Positions 18,399-26,938 are shown, counted from the first letter of the stretch. The stretch is 64,000 bases of DNA from Labrenzia sp. VG12 (GCF_002237595.1 NZ_CP022529.1:4030001-4094000); one strand, 5' to 3'. Translations and numbers: made by a program. Notes: generated by a model not told the origin, from the sequence alone.

Positions 18399-19190
18399 AT
18401 GGAGACCATGACGCGGCTGTTTGCCGGCCACAGAAGCCTGTGGCTTGCCTTCTATGGCTGCGTTCTGGCCGCCTGGGCGGCGCTGTTTGCGATGCAGGTC
18501 CGGGAGGTTCCGGCCTCCTTGCAGGTGGACGGGCTTGCCTATCTGATCTCGCTCTGCCGCACGACTGCCGCCGATGCCGGTTTCCGGTCGGCCCTTGTCA
18601 TGTGGGCGCTGATGGCGCTCGCCATGATGGCCCCGACCGCCTTTCCCGCCTTTCGTACCTTCGCCCAATTGAGCCGGACCGCAGGTGCAGGTGCAGCGCC
18701 GCTCGCGGCCTTGCTGGGCGGGTACATGCTGGTCTGGCTCGGGTTTTCTGTTGTTGCGGCCCTTCTCCAGACCCGGCTGGCAGAGCTCGGCCTCATCACC
18801 GACCTCGGTCAGTCAGTCTCCGCGCCCCTCAATGGCGGGCTGTTGCTTCTGGCCGGCGCTTATCAGTTCAGCACGCTGAAGGAAGCCTGCCTCAACGCCT
18901 GCCAGAGCCCGATGACCTTCTTCTTCAGCCACTGGCAACCCGGTGCCAGGGGCGGTGCAATGCTCGGCCTCCGGCTCGGGGCCATCTGTCTCGGTTGCTG
19001 CTGGGCCCTGATGCTGCTGGCCTTCATCGCCGGCACCATGAATCTCGCATTCATGGGCCTCGCCATGGTGCTGATGACCCTCGAAAAACTGCCGGCTATC
19101 GGCACGCGGATCACGGCACCGCTCGGGGTCTTTCTCATTCTGACGGGAGCGGTCGCTCTGCTCCTGCCGCTGACAAACTCAATCAACTAG
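18399..19190 (+). CDS. DUF2182 integral membrane protein
   Basis: Multi-pass membrane protein of about 263 residues with roughly six to seven hydrophobic segments. The family signature is visible: the MMAPTAFPAF helix after a WALMALAM segment, and the YQFSTLKEACLNACQSP motif with two cysteines before SHWQPGARGGAMLGLRLGA. Family members are described as predicted metal-binding membrane proteins; no biochemical role is established. It is the first gene of the DMSP operon and lies ten bases before the DUF1326 gene. The ATG at 18399 follows GGGAGGA; an earlier ATG at 18339 sits inside the putative operator and is rejected. Confidence 0.85.
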   Translation: METMTRLFAGHRSLWLAFYGCVLAAWAALFAMQVREVPASLQVDGLAYLISLCRTTAADAGFRSALVMWALMALAMMAPTAFPAFRTFAQLSRTAGAGAAPLAALLGGYMLVWLGFSVVAALLQTRLAELGLITDLGQSVSAPLNGGLLLLAGAYQFSTLKEACLNACQSPMTFFFSHWQPGARGGAMLGLRLGAICLGCCWALMLLAFIAGTMNLAFMGLAMVLMTLEKLPAIGTRITAPLGVFLILTGAVALLLPLTNSIN

Positions 19191-19200
19191 GGAGAAAACA

Positions 19201-19827
19201 ATGTCCGGATGGGCCATTCGTGGGGAACTGATCCTCAACTGCAATTGCACGGTCTTTTGCCCCTGCGTCGTGTCGCTCGGCAAACACGCACCCACCGAAG
19301 GCTATTGCCAGGCTTGGGCTGGTGTTCGCATCGATGAAGGCCACTACGAGGGCGAAGACCTGTCCGGCCTCAATGTCGGCCTGGTGCTGGAAATCCCGGG
19401 TCTGATGGCCCGCGGCAACTGGAAAGCGGCCGCCTATATCGATGAACGCGCCAGCGAGGCGGCCTATGACGGCCTGATCAAGATTTTCTCCGGTCAGGCA
19501 AAGGGCACGACGGGGCTGTTCCGGGTTCTGGTCAGCGAATTCCTGGGCGCAGAGCGCGCCCCGGTTTCTTATGAAAACGAAGGCAAGAAGCGCCGCCTGA
19601 TCGTCGGCAAGGCCATCAAGGGCGAAGTGGAGCCCGTTCGAGGCGCCAATCCGGACGAGGACATCGTGGTGACCAACACCGAATACTGGATGGGATCGGA
19701 CATCACCGTTGCCACCGCCACCCAGGGCCGCGTCCGTGCCTATGGCCGCGTCTGGGACTTTGACGGTCGCAGCGCGGAAATCTGTCAGATCGACTGGTCC
19801 GGCCCCGCCGCCGAACAGGCCGCATAA
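19201..19827 (+). CDS. DUF1326 cysteine-motif protein
   Basis: Soluble protein of about 208 residues. The N-terminus begins with the family's conserved Cys cluster: Cys 14, 16, 20 and 22 in NCNCTVFCPC, plus Cys 36 in GYCQAW. Such spacing suggests metal or thiol chemistry, but the function is unknown. DUF1326 and DUF2182 genes are commonly adjacent, and here they precede dmdA by 16 bases, so a link to DMSP sulfur metabolism is suggested by context only. AGGGAGAAAAC upstream provides the ribosome site for ATG 19201. Confidence 0.85.
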   Translation: MSGWAIRGELILNCNCTVFCPCVVSLGKHAPTEGYCQAWAGVRIDEGHYEGEDLSGLNVGLVLEIPGLMARGNWKAAAYIDERASEAAYDGLIKIFSGQAKGTTGLFRVLVSEFLGAERAPVSYENEGKKRRLIVGKAIKGEVEPVRGANPDEDIVVTNTEYWMGSDITVATATQGRVRAYGRVWDFDGRSAEICQIDWSGPAAEQAA

Positions 19828-19843
19828 GGTCAGGGAGGGCAAC

Positions 19844-20965
19844 ATGCAGGTCCCCGCACTTTCCATTTCCCGCCGCACGCGCAAGACCCCCTTTGCCCGG
19901 CGTGTCCAGGCAGCTGGCGTCAAGGGTTATACGGTCTATAACCACATGCTGCTGCCAACCGTCTTCGAAACCGTCGAGGCGGATTATCACCATCTGAAAA
20001 AAGACGTTCAGATCTGGGATGTTGCCTGCGAACGGCAGGTGGAACTGTGGGGGCCCGACGCAGCGCGCCTGGCCCAGATGCTCACCCCCCGGGACCTGTC
20101 CGGCATGACCGAGGGGCGCTGTTACTACACACCCATGGTCGACGAAACCGGTGGCATGCTCAATGATCCGGTGACAACCAAGCTTGCCGAGGACAAGTTC
20201 TGGGTGTCCGTCGCCGACAGCGATCTCCTGTTCTGGATCAAGGGCCTTGCCCATGCCTTCCGGCTGGAAGTCGATGTCGACGAACCGGACGTGTCACCAC
20301 TCGCGATCCAGGGACCGAAGGCCGAGGATCTGGTCGCCCGGCTCTTCGGCGAACGAATCCGCACGATCCGCTTCTTTCACTATGACCATGTCGAGTTCGA
20401 GGGCCACAGGCTGGTTCTGGCGCGCTCCGGCTATTCCAAGCAGGGCGGTTTTGAGCTCTATGTCGAGGATTCCCGTCTCGGCGAACCGATCTGGGATGCC
20501 TTCATGGCCGCGGGCGAAGACCTCAACGTGCGCGCGGGCTGTCCGAACCTGATCGAACGCATCGAGGGGCAGCTCCTGTCCTACGGCAACGACATGACCC
20601 GCAACAACACGCCGCATGAATGTGGCCTCGGCAGGTTCTGCCAGACCAAGGACGCCATCGGCTGCGTCGGCCGCGATGCGCTCCTGCGCGTTGCGGTGGA
20701 AGGCCCGGTGCGGCAGATCCGCAGCATTGCCATTGACGGCGAACCGGTGCCACCTTGTGACGAGCTCTGGCCGATCATTGCCGGTGGCCGGCAGGTCGGG
20801 ACCGTCAGCTCGGCGGCCTATTCACCGGATTTTCGCACCAATGTGGCCATCGGCATGGTGCGCATGACACATTGGGACGACGGCACCAAGGTCCAGGTCG
20901 ATACGCCTCATGGCATGCGGGCAGCGACCGTGTGGGAGACGCCGTTTTCCAATCAGGGGGCATGA
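19844..20965 (+). CDS. dmdA: Dimethylsulfoniopropionate demethylase
   Basis: Tetrahydrofolate-dependent enzyme moving a methyl group from DMSP to THF, giving 3-methylmercaptopropionate. It has the GcvT/aminomethyltransferase fold and is about 373 residues, the usual DmdA length. DmdA-like stretches include AAGVKGYTVYNHMLLPTVF near the N-terminus, WDVACERQVELWGPDA, QGPKAEDL, RSGYSKQGGFELYVED, and NDMTRNNTPHECGLGRFC. These differ from plain GcvT and match the roseobacter DmdA pattern as recalled. It is followed after one base by an acyl-CoA ligase and then acuI, which supports the assignment. Start ATG 19844 follows AGGGAGGG. Confidence 0.87.
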   Translation: MQVPALSISRRTRKTPFARRVQAAGVKGYTVYNHMLLPTVFETVEADYHHLKKDVQIWDVACERQVELWGPDAARLAQMLTPRDLSGMTEGRCYYTPMVDETGGMLNDPVTTKLAEDKFWVSVADSDLLFWIKGLAHAFRLEVDVDEPDVSPLAIQGPKAEDLVARLFGERIRTIRFFHYDHVEFEGHRLVLARSGYSKQGGFELYVEDSRLGEPIWDAFMAAGEDLNVRAGCPNLIERIEGQLLSYGNDMTRNNTPHECGLGRFCQTKDAIGCVGRDALLRVAVEGPVRQIRSIAIDGEPVPPCDELWPIIAGGRQVGTVSSAAYSPDFRTNVAIGMVRMTHWDDGTKVQVDTPHGMRAATVWETPFSNQGA

Positions 20966-20966
20966 C

Positions 20967-22610
20967 ATGAAGCAGCACTACGATGCCTTCGACAAGGCCC
21001 CTGCCAATCATGTGCCGCTGACACCGCTATCCTTTCTGGAGCGGACCGCTGCGATCTTCCCGGACCGGACGGCGCTGATCTATAATGAGCGCCGGTCCAC
21101 CTGGAGGGAGGTGCAGACCCGGGTGCGCCGCGTGGCATCCAGCCTGCGGCGACTGGGCATCGGCCCTGGCGATACGGTCTCCGTCATGGCCGCCAACACC
21201 CCGGAGCTTTTAGAACTGCATTACGCGGTACCGCTCACCGGTGCTGTGCTCAACACGATCAACACCCGCCTGGAACCGGAAACCATCGCCTATATCCTGG
21301 ATCACGGCGATGCACGCCTGGTCATCGCCGACACGGCCTTTTCTGCGGTGATCCAGAAGGCCTTTGCGCTGAACGGCAAGACTCTGCCGGTTGTCGACAT
21401 CGTTGATCCGGATGGGCCGGGCGGCGAGCGGATTGGGTCGGAAACCTATGAGAACCTGGTCGGCGCGGGTGATCCGGAGTTTGCCTGGACCGGCCCGGAA
21501 GATGAATGGGCGGCCCTGGCGCTGAACTACACTTCCGGCACCTCGGGACGGCCCAAGGGCGTCGTCTATCACCATCGTGGCGCCTATCTGATGGCGATGG
21601 GCACGCCGGTCGCGTGGGAGCTGCCGCGCCATCCGGTCTATCTCTATTCCGTGCCCATGTTTCACTGCAACGGCTGGTGCCACGCCTGGACCATGACGCT
21701 GATGGCCGGCACCATCGTGCTGATCCGGCAGATCACGGGAGAAGCGGTTTTCAAGCTCATCGCCGAACACGACATCACCCATCTTGGCGGCGCACCGATC
21801 GTCCTGTCCATGCTGATCAACACACCGGAAGACCAGCGTTGCCATGTTGGCCACACCGTCAGGGTCATGACCGCAGGCGCTCCGCCGCCGGCGACCGTTC
21901 TCGCCGGCGTCAAGAAACTTGGCTTTGAGGTGATGCAGGTCTACGGCCTAACCGAAACCTATGGCCATGTTGCCCAGTGTATTTGGCAGGACGACTGGGC
22001 TGATCTTTCCCCCGACGAGCAGGCCGAGCGGCAATCCTGGCAAGGGGTCGGTTTTCCGATGACCGAAAGGATCGACGTTGTCGACCGTGACAGCGGTGCG
22101 CCCGTACCGATGGATGGCCAGACCCAGGGCGAGATCATCATTCGGGGCAACACCGTCATGAAGGGCTATTACAAGAATCCTGAAGCAACGGCCGAGGCCT
22201 TTGCCGGCGGTGCGTTCAAGTCCGGCGATGCGGCCGTGCGCCATCCGAACGGCTACATCCAGATCCGCGATCGGCTGAAGGACGTGATCATATCCGGCGG
22301 TGAGAACATCTCTTCCGTCGAGGTCGAGGGCATATTGCATCGGCACCCGGATGTGGTTCTGGCCGCCGTTGTCGCGCTGCCGGACGAAAAATGGGGCGAG
22401 GTGCCCTGCGCGTTTGTGGAGCTCAAGGAAGGCAGCGCCGAGTCCGAAGACAGCCTGATCGCCTTCTGCAAGGAGAACATGGCCGGCTTCAAGCGGCCCA
22501 AGAAAATCGTCCTGACCGAGCTGCCCAAGACGGCAACCGGCAAGATCCAGAAATATGTCCTGCGCCAGGAGGCCAGGACCATGAGCGAGACCACCCAAAA
22601 ACAGGATTGA
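20967..22610 (+). CDS. dmdB: Acyl-CoA ligase, probably methylmercaptopropionate-CoA ligase (DmdB-like)
   Basis: ANL-superfamily adenylating ligase of about 547 residues. The phosphate loop is NYTSGTSGRPKG, the adenine region VYGLTETYGH, the hinge RDRLKDVIISGGENISS, and the catalytic lysine motif PKTATGKIQK. The family accepts short and medium fatty acids. Its place one base after dmdA and five bases before acuI makes 3-methylmercaptopropionate the likely substrate, the second step of DMSP demethylation; this substrate is inferred from context, not read from residues. The dmdC and dmdD genes for the later steps are not in the window. Confidence 0.75.
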   Translation: MKQHYDAFDKAPANHVPLTPLSFLERTAAIFPDRTALIYNERRSTWREVQTRVRRVASSLRRLGIGPGDTVSVMAANTPELLELHYAVPLTGAVLNTINTRLEPETIAYILDHGDARLVIADTAFSAVIQKAFALNGKTLPVVDIVDPDGPGGERIGSETYENLVGAGDPEFAWTGPEDEWAALALNYTSGTSGRPKGVVYHHRGAYLMAMGTPVAWELPRHPVYLYSVPMFHCNGWCHAWTMTLMAGTIVLIRQITGEAVFKLIAEHDITHLGGAPIVLSMLINTPEDQRCHVGHTVRVMTAGAPPPATVLAGVKKLGFEVMQVYGLTETYGHVAQCIWQDDWADLSPDEQAERQSWQGVGFPMTERIDVVDRDSGAPVPMDGQTQGEIIIRGNTVMKGYYKNPEATAEAFAGGAFKSGDAAVRHPNGYIQIRDRLKDVIISGGENISSVEVEGILHRHPDVVLAAVVALPDEKWGEVPCAFVELKEGSAESEDSLIAFCKENMAGFKRPKKIVLTELPKTATGKIQKYVLRQEARTMSETTQKQD

Positions 22611-22615
22611 GGCAC

Positions 22616-23608
22616 ATGACTTTCAAAGCACTGATTGTGAACAAGGACGAAGACGGCAAGACCCATGCGGGCATCGAGGAAATCGAGGAAAGCCGTCTGC
22701 CGGAAGCCGATGTCACTGTTGCGGTCGAATATTCGACCCTGAACTACAAGGACGGGCTGTGTGTCGGCCCCGGTGGCGGTCTCGTGCGCAATTATCCGCA
22801 TGTGCCGGGGATCGACTTTGCCGGCACGGTCGATGAAAGCTCCGACGACTGGTACAAGCCCGGCGACAAGGTGGTGCTGACCGGCTGGCGCGTCGGCGAA
22901 GCCTGGTGGGGCGGCTATTCCCAGAAAGCCCGGGTCAAGGGCGAATGGCTGGTGCCGCTGCCCGAAGGCATTTCCACCCGCAACGCCATGGCAGTCGGCA
23001 CGGCCGGTTTCACGGCGATGTTGGCCATCATGGCGCTGGAAGAGCACGGCATGAAACCGGCTGACGGCCCTGTGCTGGTCACCGGCGCAGCCGGCGGCGT
23101 CGGCTCGGTCGCGACCGCCATCCTCGCCAATCTGGGCTACGAAGTCGCCGCCGTCACCGGCCGGGAAAGCACCTGGGACTATCTGAAGTCGCTCGGCGCC
23201 AGCCGCATCGTGCCCCGTGACGACGTTGCCGAAACCGTCAAGCGCCCGCTGGAAAGCGAAACCTGGGCCGGATGTGTCGACGCTGTCGGCGGCGCCATGC
23301 TGGCGCGCATTCTCGGCCAGATGAAATATGGCGCGTCGGTTGCAGCAGTCGGTCTGGCCGGCGGCGCGGCCCTGCCGGCCACCGTCATTCCGTTTCTTTT
23401 GCGCGGCGTCAACCTGCTCGGCATTGACAGCGTGATGAAGCCCTATGACGCCCGCCTGAAAGCCTGGGAGCGGCTGGCAAGGGACCTGCCGATGGACAAG
23501 CTGGAAGCCATGATCCAGCCGGCTACACTTGAAGATCTGCCGCAGCTCGGTGCGGATATCCTGAAAGGTCAGGTCAAGGGCCGCGTTGTGGTTGATGTGA
23601 ACGCCTAG
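22616..23608 (+). CDS. acuI: Acryloyl-CoA reductase AcuI
   Basis: NADPH-dependent MDR-superfamily reductase of 330 residues converting acryloyl-CoA to propionyl-CoA, which detoxifies the product of DMSP cleavage. Family marks are STLNYKDGL, VPGIDFAGTV, the dinucleotide-binding GAAGGVGSVA, and LLGIDSVMKP near the C-terminus. No zinc ligands are present, as expected for YhdH/AcuI. It is the last gene of the operon, and acuI next to dmdA is a known arrangement in roseobacters. Start ATG 22616 lies five bases after the ligase stop. Confidence 0.93.
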   Translation: MTFKALIVNKDEDGKTHAGIEEIEESRLPEADVTVAVEYSTLNYKDGLCVGPGGGLVRNYPHVPGIDFAGTVDESSDDWYKPGDKVVLTGWRVGEAWWGGYSQKARVKGEWLVPLPEGISTRNAMAVGTAGFTAMLAIMALEEHGMKPADGPVLVTGAAGGVGSVATAILANLGYEVAAVTGRESTWDYLKSLGASRIVPRDDVAETVKRPLESETWAGCVDAVGGAMLARILGQMKYGASVAAVGLAGGAALPATVIPFLLRGVNLLGIDSVMKPYDARLKAWERLARDLPMDKLEAMIQPATLEDLPQLGADILKGQVKGRVVVDVNA

Positions 23609-23612
23609 TGAG

Positions 23613-23703
23613 GAAAGTCTGAAGACTTTCAGGTAACCGAAGCGGGCTGATTTCAGCTGCAAATCATGCCGGGAATGGGCTGCAGAAACAAAAGCCCATT
23701 CCC
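23613..23703 (+). terminator. Two hairpins ending the dmdA-acuI operon
   Basis: GAAAGTCT-GA-AGACTTTC (23613-23630) lies just after acuI. A perfect 11-bp inverted repeat GGGAATGGGCT/AGCCCATTCCC (23671-23681, 23693-23703) follows. There is no T-run after the second stem, so the termination type is uncertain. Confidence 0.55.
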
Positions 23704-23809
23704 GCACGCGTTTGCGGCATGGTATGACGTCGCACGCTAGGCCACCGGCAAGGCTATCGCCCAGCAGCGCCTACAAGGTCTGTCCCTTCTCATCGCCTGG
23801 AACCAGATC

Positions 23810-24379
23810 ATGAACCACGAAAACCGGGTCACGGATCCCAATCCCTATGGACCGATTGAAGCGGAAGACATTGAGCGCTTCGAAAAAACACTGCCTTCGA
23901 AGCTTCCCGGGGACTACAGAGACTACCTGCTCAAATTCAACGGCGGTGACTTTGAAAAGACCTGCGTTCCGGCGAATAAGGAGAAGGAGGACACATACTC
24001 CATTTCGGAGTTTTTTGCTCTGTACCGGGGACCGGAGGCGTCAAGGCTGGAGCGAAACTGGGATCTTGCCGGGTATTACGACCTTGCGGATTTCAGCCAT
24101 CTCACGAAAGCCTATCTGGCATTTGCGATGAGCGGGACTGGCGACGTCTTTCTCCTCAAGTTCGCAACCGGCGAGGTTCTGGTCTATTTGCACGACAGCG
24201 TGGACTATGCGCCGGTTGAGGGGCCTCGAGGCACTCTCGTTCGCCTGGCAGGATCGTTTTCCGACTTCGTTTCAAGGATGATTTCCAAAAGGGAACTCCT
24301 GCAGGACACGGTTGAGAGCGACCCGGATTTTGCGGCCAGGCTGGAACAGCTGAAGAAAGACAGCGGCTTGTGGGATTGA
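23810..24379 (+). CDS. SMI1/KNR4 (SUKH) family protein
   Basis: Protein of about 189 residues with the SUKH fold signature: IERFEKTLPSKLPGDYRDYLLKFNGG near residues 23-48, the YLAFAMSGTGDVFLLKF strand pair, and a C-terminal SFSDFVSRM helix. Many bacterial SUKH proteins are immunity proteins against contact-dependent or polymorphic toxins. No toxin, Rhs or secretion gene lies nearby, so an immunity role is not supported by context; solitary housekeeping SUKH proteins also exist. Start ATG 23810. Confidence 0.83.
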   Translation: MNHENRVTDPNPYGPIEAEDIERFEKTLPSKLPGDYRDYLLKFNGGDFEKTCVPANKEKEDTYSISEFFALYRGPEASRLERNWDLAGYYDLADFSHLTKAYLAFAMSGTGDVFLLKFATGEVLVYLHDSVDYAPVEGPRGTLVRLAGSFSDFVSRMISKRELLQDTVESDPDFAARLEQLKKDSGLWD

Positions 24380-24417
24380 GCCTTCCCAGGAGCAGATCGG
24401 GACCGGGGCATTGAAGG

Positions 24418-25314
24418 TCACCCGTACTTTTCCTTAAGAAAATCAATCATCACCCGGACCTTCTGCGGCAGGTAGGAACGGCTCGGGTAAAGCAGCCAGG
24501 CCGCGGTCTCGAAGGAAGAAGCCGCACAGGCATGATCGGGGAAAAGGTCGACCAGCGTACCGTTGTCCAGGTCACGCTGCACCAGCATGATCGGCAGAAG
24601 CGCAACGCCCATTCCGGACCGCGCCGCCGAGCGGATGGACAGGGCATTCGAGATCACCGTCGCACCGCCGACCGGCACGCTGAACGCGTCCTCGTTTTCC
24701 CTCTCCCGGAATTGCCAGTAGGTTTTGAAGCCAGGGATGGCAAAGCGGATGCACTCCCGCTCCGACAGCTCGTCGGGATGTTCCGGCCGGCCCGTCTTTT
24801 CCAGATAGGCCGGGGAGGCCACAACACGGTAGCTGGTCGCCATCAGCTTGCTGACAATCCAGTCCCCCTTCGGCATCTGCCCGAACCGCACCGCCAGGTC
24901 GATGCCATCGGCCCGCAGGTCCAGGTTGGCATCGGAGGCCAGGATCTCGAGGTCGATCTCGGGGTACCTGTCCCGAAACGCAGGCAGAACCGGCATCAGA
25001 CATTCCTGCACGAAGGAGATGCTGGCCGTCACACGCAAGGTTCCGCGCGGCGAAACGCTGGTCGAACGGGCTTCGTCCCCCGCGGCATCCAGCTCCTCGA
25101 CAAGCGGCGCGATCCGGTTGAGATAGAGCTCGCCCTCGCCGGTGGGAGCCAGGCTCCTTGTGCTGCGTTGAAACAGACGAAAGCCGACATCCTGTTCCAG
25201 CTGGGCGATCACCCGGGAGACGCTGGATGCATCCAGGTCCAATAGCCGGGCAACTGCGGCAAAGCTGCCGAGATCCCGGACCAGCAAGGCGGTTTTAAGT
25301 GTTGAGAGCTCCAT
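24418..25314 (-). CDS. LysR-family transcriptional regulator
   Basis: Regulator of 298 residues. The N-terminal winged HTH reads LGSFAAVARLLDLDASSVSRVIAQLEQDVGFRLFQRSTRSLAPT; the two-lobe substrate domain starts at about residue 90 (GTLRVTASISFVQECLMPVLPAF). It diverges from the azoreductase-like gene with an inverted repeat between, the classical LysR layout, so it probably controls that gene in response to a quinone or electrophile (inference). Start ATG 25314. Confidence 0.94.
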   Translation of the reverse strand: MELSTLKTALLVRDLGSFAAVARLLDLDASSVSRVIAQLEQDVGFRLFQRSTRSLAPTGEGELYLNRIAPLVEELDAAGDEARSTSVSPRGTLRVTASISFVQECLMPVLPAFRDRYPEIDLEILASDANLDLRADGIDLAVRFGQMPKGDWIVSKLMATSYRVVASPAYLEKTGRPEHPDELSERECIRFAIPGFKTYWQFRERENEDAFSVPVGGATVISNALSIRSAARSGMGVALLPIMLVQRDLDNGTLVDLFPDHACAASSFETAAWLLYPSRSYLPQKVRVMIDFLKEKYG

Positions 25315-25333
25315 TCGTGCACGATACGCACGA
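25315..25333. promoter_or_regulatory. Inverted repeat, candidate LysR operator
   Basis: TCGTGC-N7-GCACGA is a perfect 6-bp inverted repeat immediately upstream of the LysR start and about 80 bases before the azoreductase start. It fits the interrupted-dyad (T-N11-A) type of LysR site. Confidence 0.6.
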
Positions 25334-25412
25334 GTGAGGTGTAATTCGACCTATTTTTTCACCCATCGCAGGAAACTAGACCGGACATGCCATTCAACAA
25401 GGAGGCATGGTC

Positions 25413-26030
25413 ATGACTCAGTTGCTCCGCATCAATTCAAGTTCCCGGCAGGACGGCTCTCATTCGGCTGCTGTAGCTGATGTCTTTGAAGCCGAATTCC
25501 GGCGGAAACACCCAGGCTGCGAAGTCATCACACGCAACGTTGCGGACGGGTCCATACCGTTCATAGCTCAAGAAACCATCGACGGTTTCTATGCACCACA
25601 AGACGCTTTAACCGAAGAGCTGAGATCCGCCACCGCCCTGTCGGATGAGCTGATCGGAGAAATCCAAGGCTCCGACACGCTGCTCCTAGCCGTCCCGATC
25701 TATAATTGCTCCATTCCTGCGGCCCTGAAAGCCTGGATCGACCAGATCATGCGCATCGGTCATACGTTCTCCATGGATGAAACAGGGTTTAGAGGACTGG
25801 TCAAAGCCCGGCGGGCCGTCATTGTCTGTGCCTATGGGTCAGAAGGTTATCTGACGGAAGAACCGTTTGCCGCGGCGAATTTTCTGGAACCCTACCTGAA
25901 ATTCCTGTTCACGTTTCTGGGTGTCCAGACGATTGAGTTCGTCCATGTCCAGGGAACGGCAACAGCCGGCCCCGAGGTGTTCGCCGACAGGCTGGAAGCG
26001 GCCAAGGGCGAAGCAAGACAAGCAGCCTAG
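25413..26030 (+). CDS. FMN-dependent NADH-azoreductase / quinone reductase (AzoR family)
   Basis: Flavodoxin-fold oxidoreductase of about 205 residues reducing quinones or azo compounds with NAD(P)H. The FMN phosphate loop is RINSSSRQDGSHS at the N-terminus; VPIYNCSIPAALKAWIDQIMRIGHTF and VKARRAVIVCAYGSEGY match the AzoR core. Start ATG 25413 is seven bases after GGAGG (25401-25405); the ATG at 25407 is too close to it. It diverges from the LysR gene. Confidence 0.9.
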   Translation: MTQLLRINSSSRQDGSHSAAVADVFEAEFRRKHPGCEVITRNVADGSIPFIAQETIDGFYAPQDALTEELRSATALSDELIGEIQGSDTLLLAVPIYNCSIPAALKAWIDQIMRIGHTFSMDETGFRGLVKARRAVIVCAYGSEGYLTEEPFAAANFLEPYLKFLFTFLGVQTIEFVHVQGTATAGPEVFADRLEAAKGEARQAA

Positions 26031-26182
26031 CCCGGCGGTTCCCAGGCGCAGCACCGTCACAATTGCTAATCGGGATAAGGTACCTCGGCAGATACCGCTC
26101 ACTGAGGCCCCGATTCCGGTTGCATTTGGCGGAAACCTCCCATATAAGCGCCCGGTCCAGAGTCGTCCGGCTCGTCGTGGAC

Positions 26183-26209
26183 TGGTCTTTTGCATCCTGA
26201 TGCGGACCA
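26183..26209 (+). promoter_or_regulatory. Hairpin in the rpmI-rplT leader
   Basis: TGGTC (26183-26187) pairs with GACCA (26205-26209) and encloses GCATC-CT-GATGC (26192-26203). It lies about 95 bases before rpmI. Ribosomal L35-L20 operons are often autoregulated by L20 binding their leader, so this may be part of such a site; no known leader family was matched. Confidence 0.4.
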
Positions 26210-26302
26210 TTTGCGACAACCGAGGGCATGCCGTGTCGGCTCTGAATGCACCAAGAAAGAAGCGGCTGCTTTATCGCGGACGCACCAAGGAAAGGATGCA
26301 AA

Positions 26303-26500
26303 ATGCCCAAGCTGAAGACGAAGTCCGGCGCCAAAAAGCGCTTCAAAGTGACTGCGACCGGCAAGGTGAAAACCGCGCAGGCCGGCAAGCGTCATGGCAT
26401 GATCAAGCGCACGAACAAGTTCATCCGCAACGCCCGTGGCACCACCACGCTGAGCGACCAGGATGCAAAGATCGTGAAGCAGTTCCTGCCTTACGCCTAA
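26303..26500 (+). CDS. rpmI: 50S ribosomal protein L35
   Basis: Small basic ribosomal protein of 65 residues: MPKLKTKSGAKKRFKVTATG at the start and KRHGMIKRTNKFIRN in the middle are diagnostic. The start is ATG 26303 after AAGGAAAGGATG; the frame is open further upstream but L35 always begins MPKLKT. It is followed 26 bases later by rplT. The usual upstream infC is not adjacent here. Confidence 0.98.
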   Translation: MPKLKTKSGAKKRFKVTATGKVKTAQAGKRHGMIKRTNKFIRNARGTTTLSDQDAKIVKQFLPYA

Positions 26501-26526
26501 CGCCAGCCCCGAAGGAGATCACCTAA

Positions 26527-26886
26527 ATGTCACGCGTCAAACGGGGCGTAACCGCCCACGCTCGTCACAAGAAAGTTCTGAAGGCCGCAAAAGGTTATTA
26601 CGGCCGCCGCAAGAACACCATCCGCGTCGCCAAGCAGGCTGTCGAAAAGGCAGCTCAGTACGCTTACCGCGACCGCAAGGCCAAGAAGCGCAACTTCCGT
26701 TCGCTCTGGATCCAGCGCATCAATGCGGCGACCCGCCAGCACGGCATGACCTACGGCAACTTCATCAACGGCCTCAACAAGGCCGGTATCGAAGTCGACC
26801 GCAAGGTTCTGTCCGACCTCGCCATCAATCAGCCGGACGCCTTCAAGGCTCTGGTCGACAAGGCGCAGGGCGCACTGGCTGCCTGA
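26527..26886 (+). CDS. rplT: 50S ribosomal protein L20
   Basis: Ribosome-assembly protein of 119 residues that binds 23S rRNA early and, in several bacteria, represses its own operon. MSRVKRGVTAHARHKKVLK and YGRRKNTIRVAKQAVEKA are the conserved basic N-terminus; FRSLWIQRINAA and YGNFINGLNKAGIEVDRK mark the globular half. GAAGGAGATC precedes the ATG. A terminator follows, so pheS is not in this operon. Confidence 0.98.
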   Translation: MSRVKRGVTAHARHKKVLKAAKGYYGRRKNTIRVAKQAVEKAAQYAYRDRKAKKRNFRSLWIQRINAATRQHGMTYGNFINGLNKAGIEVDRKVLSDLAINQPDAFKALVDKAQGALAA

Positions 26887-26909
26887 GCCGGTTTGAACAA
26901 TTGTCTTGA

Positions 26910-26938
26910 AAACGCGGTCTTCGGGCCGCGTTTTTTTT
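26910..26938 (+). terminator. Rho-independent terminator after rplT
   Basis: ACGCGG-TCTTCGGG-CCGCGT stem followed by eight Ts, 25 bases after the rplT stop. Confidence 0.92.
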
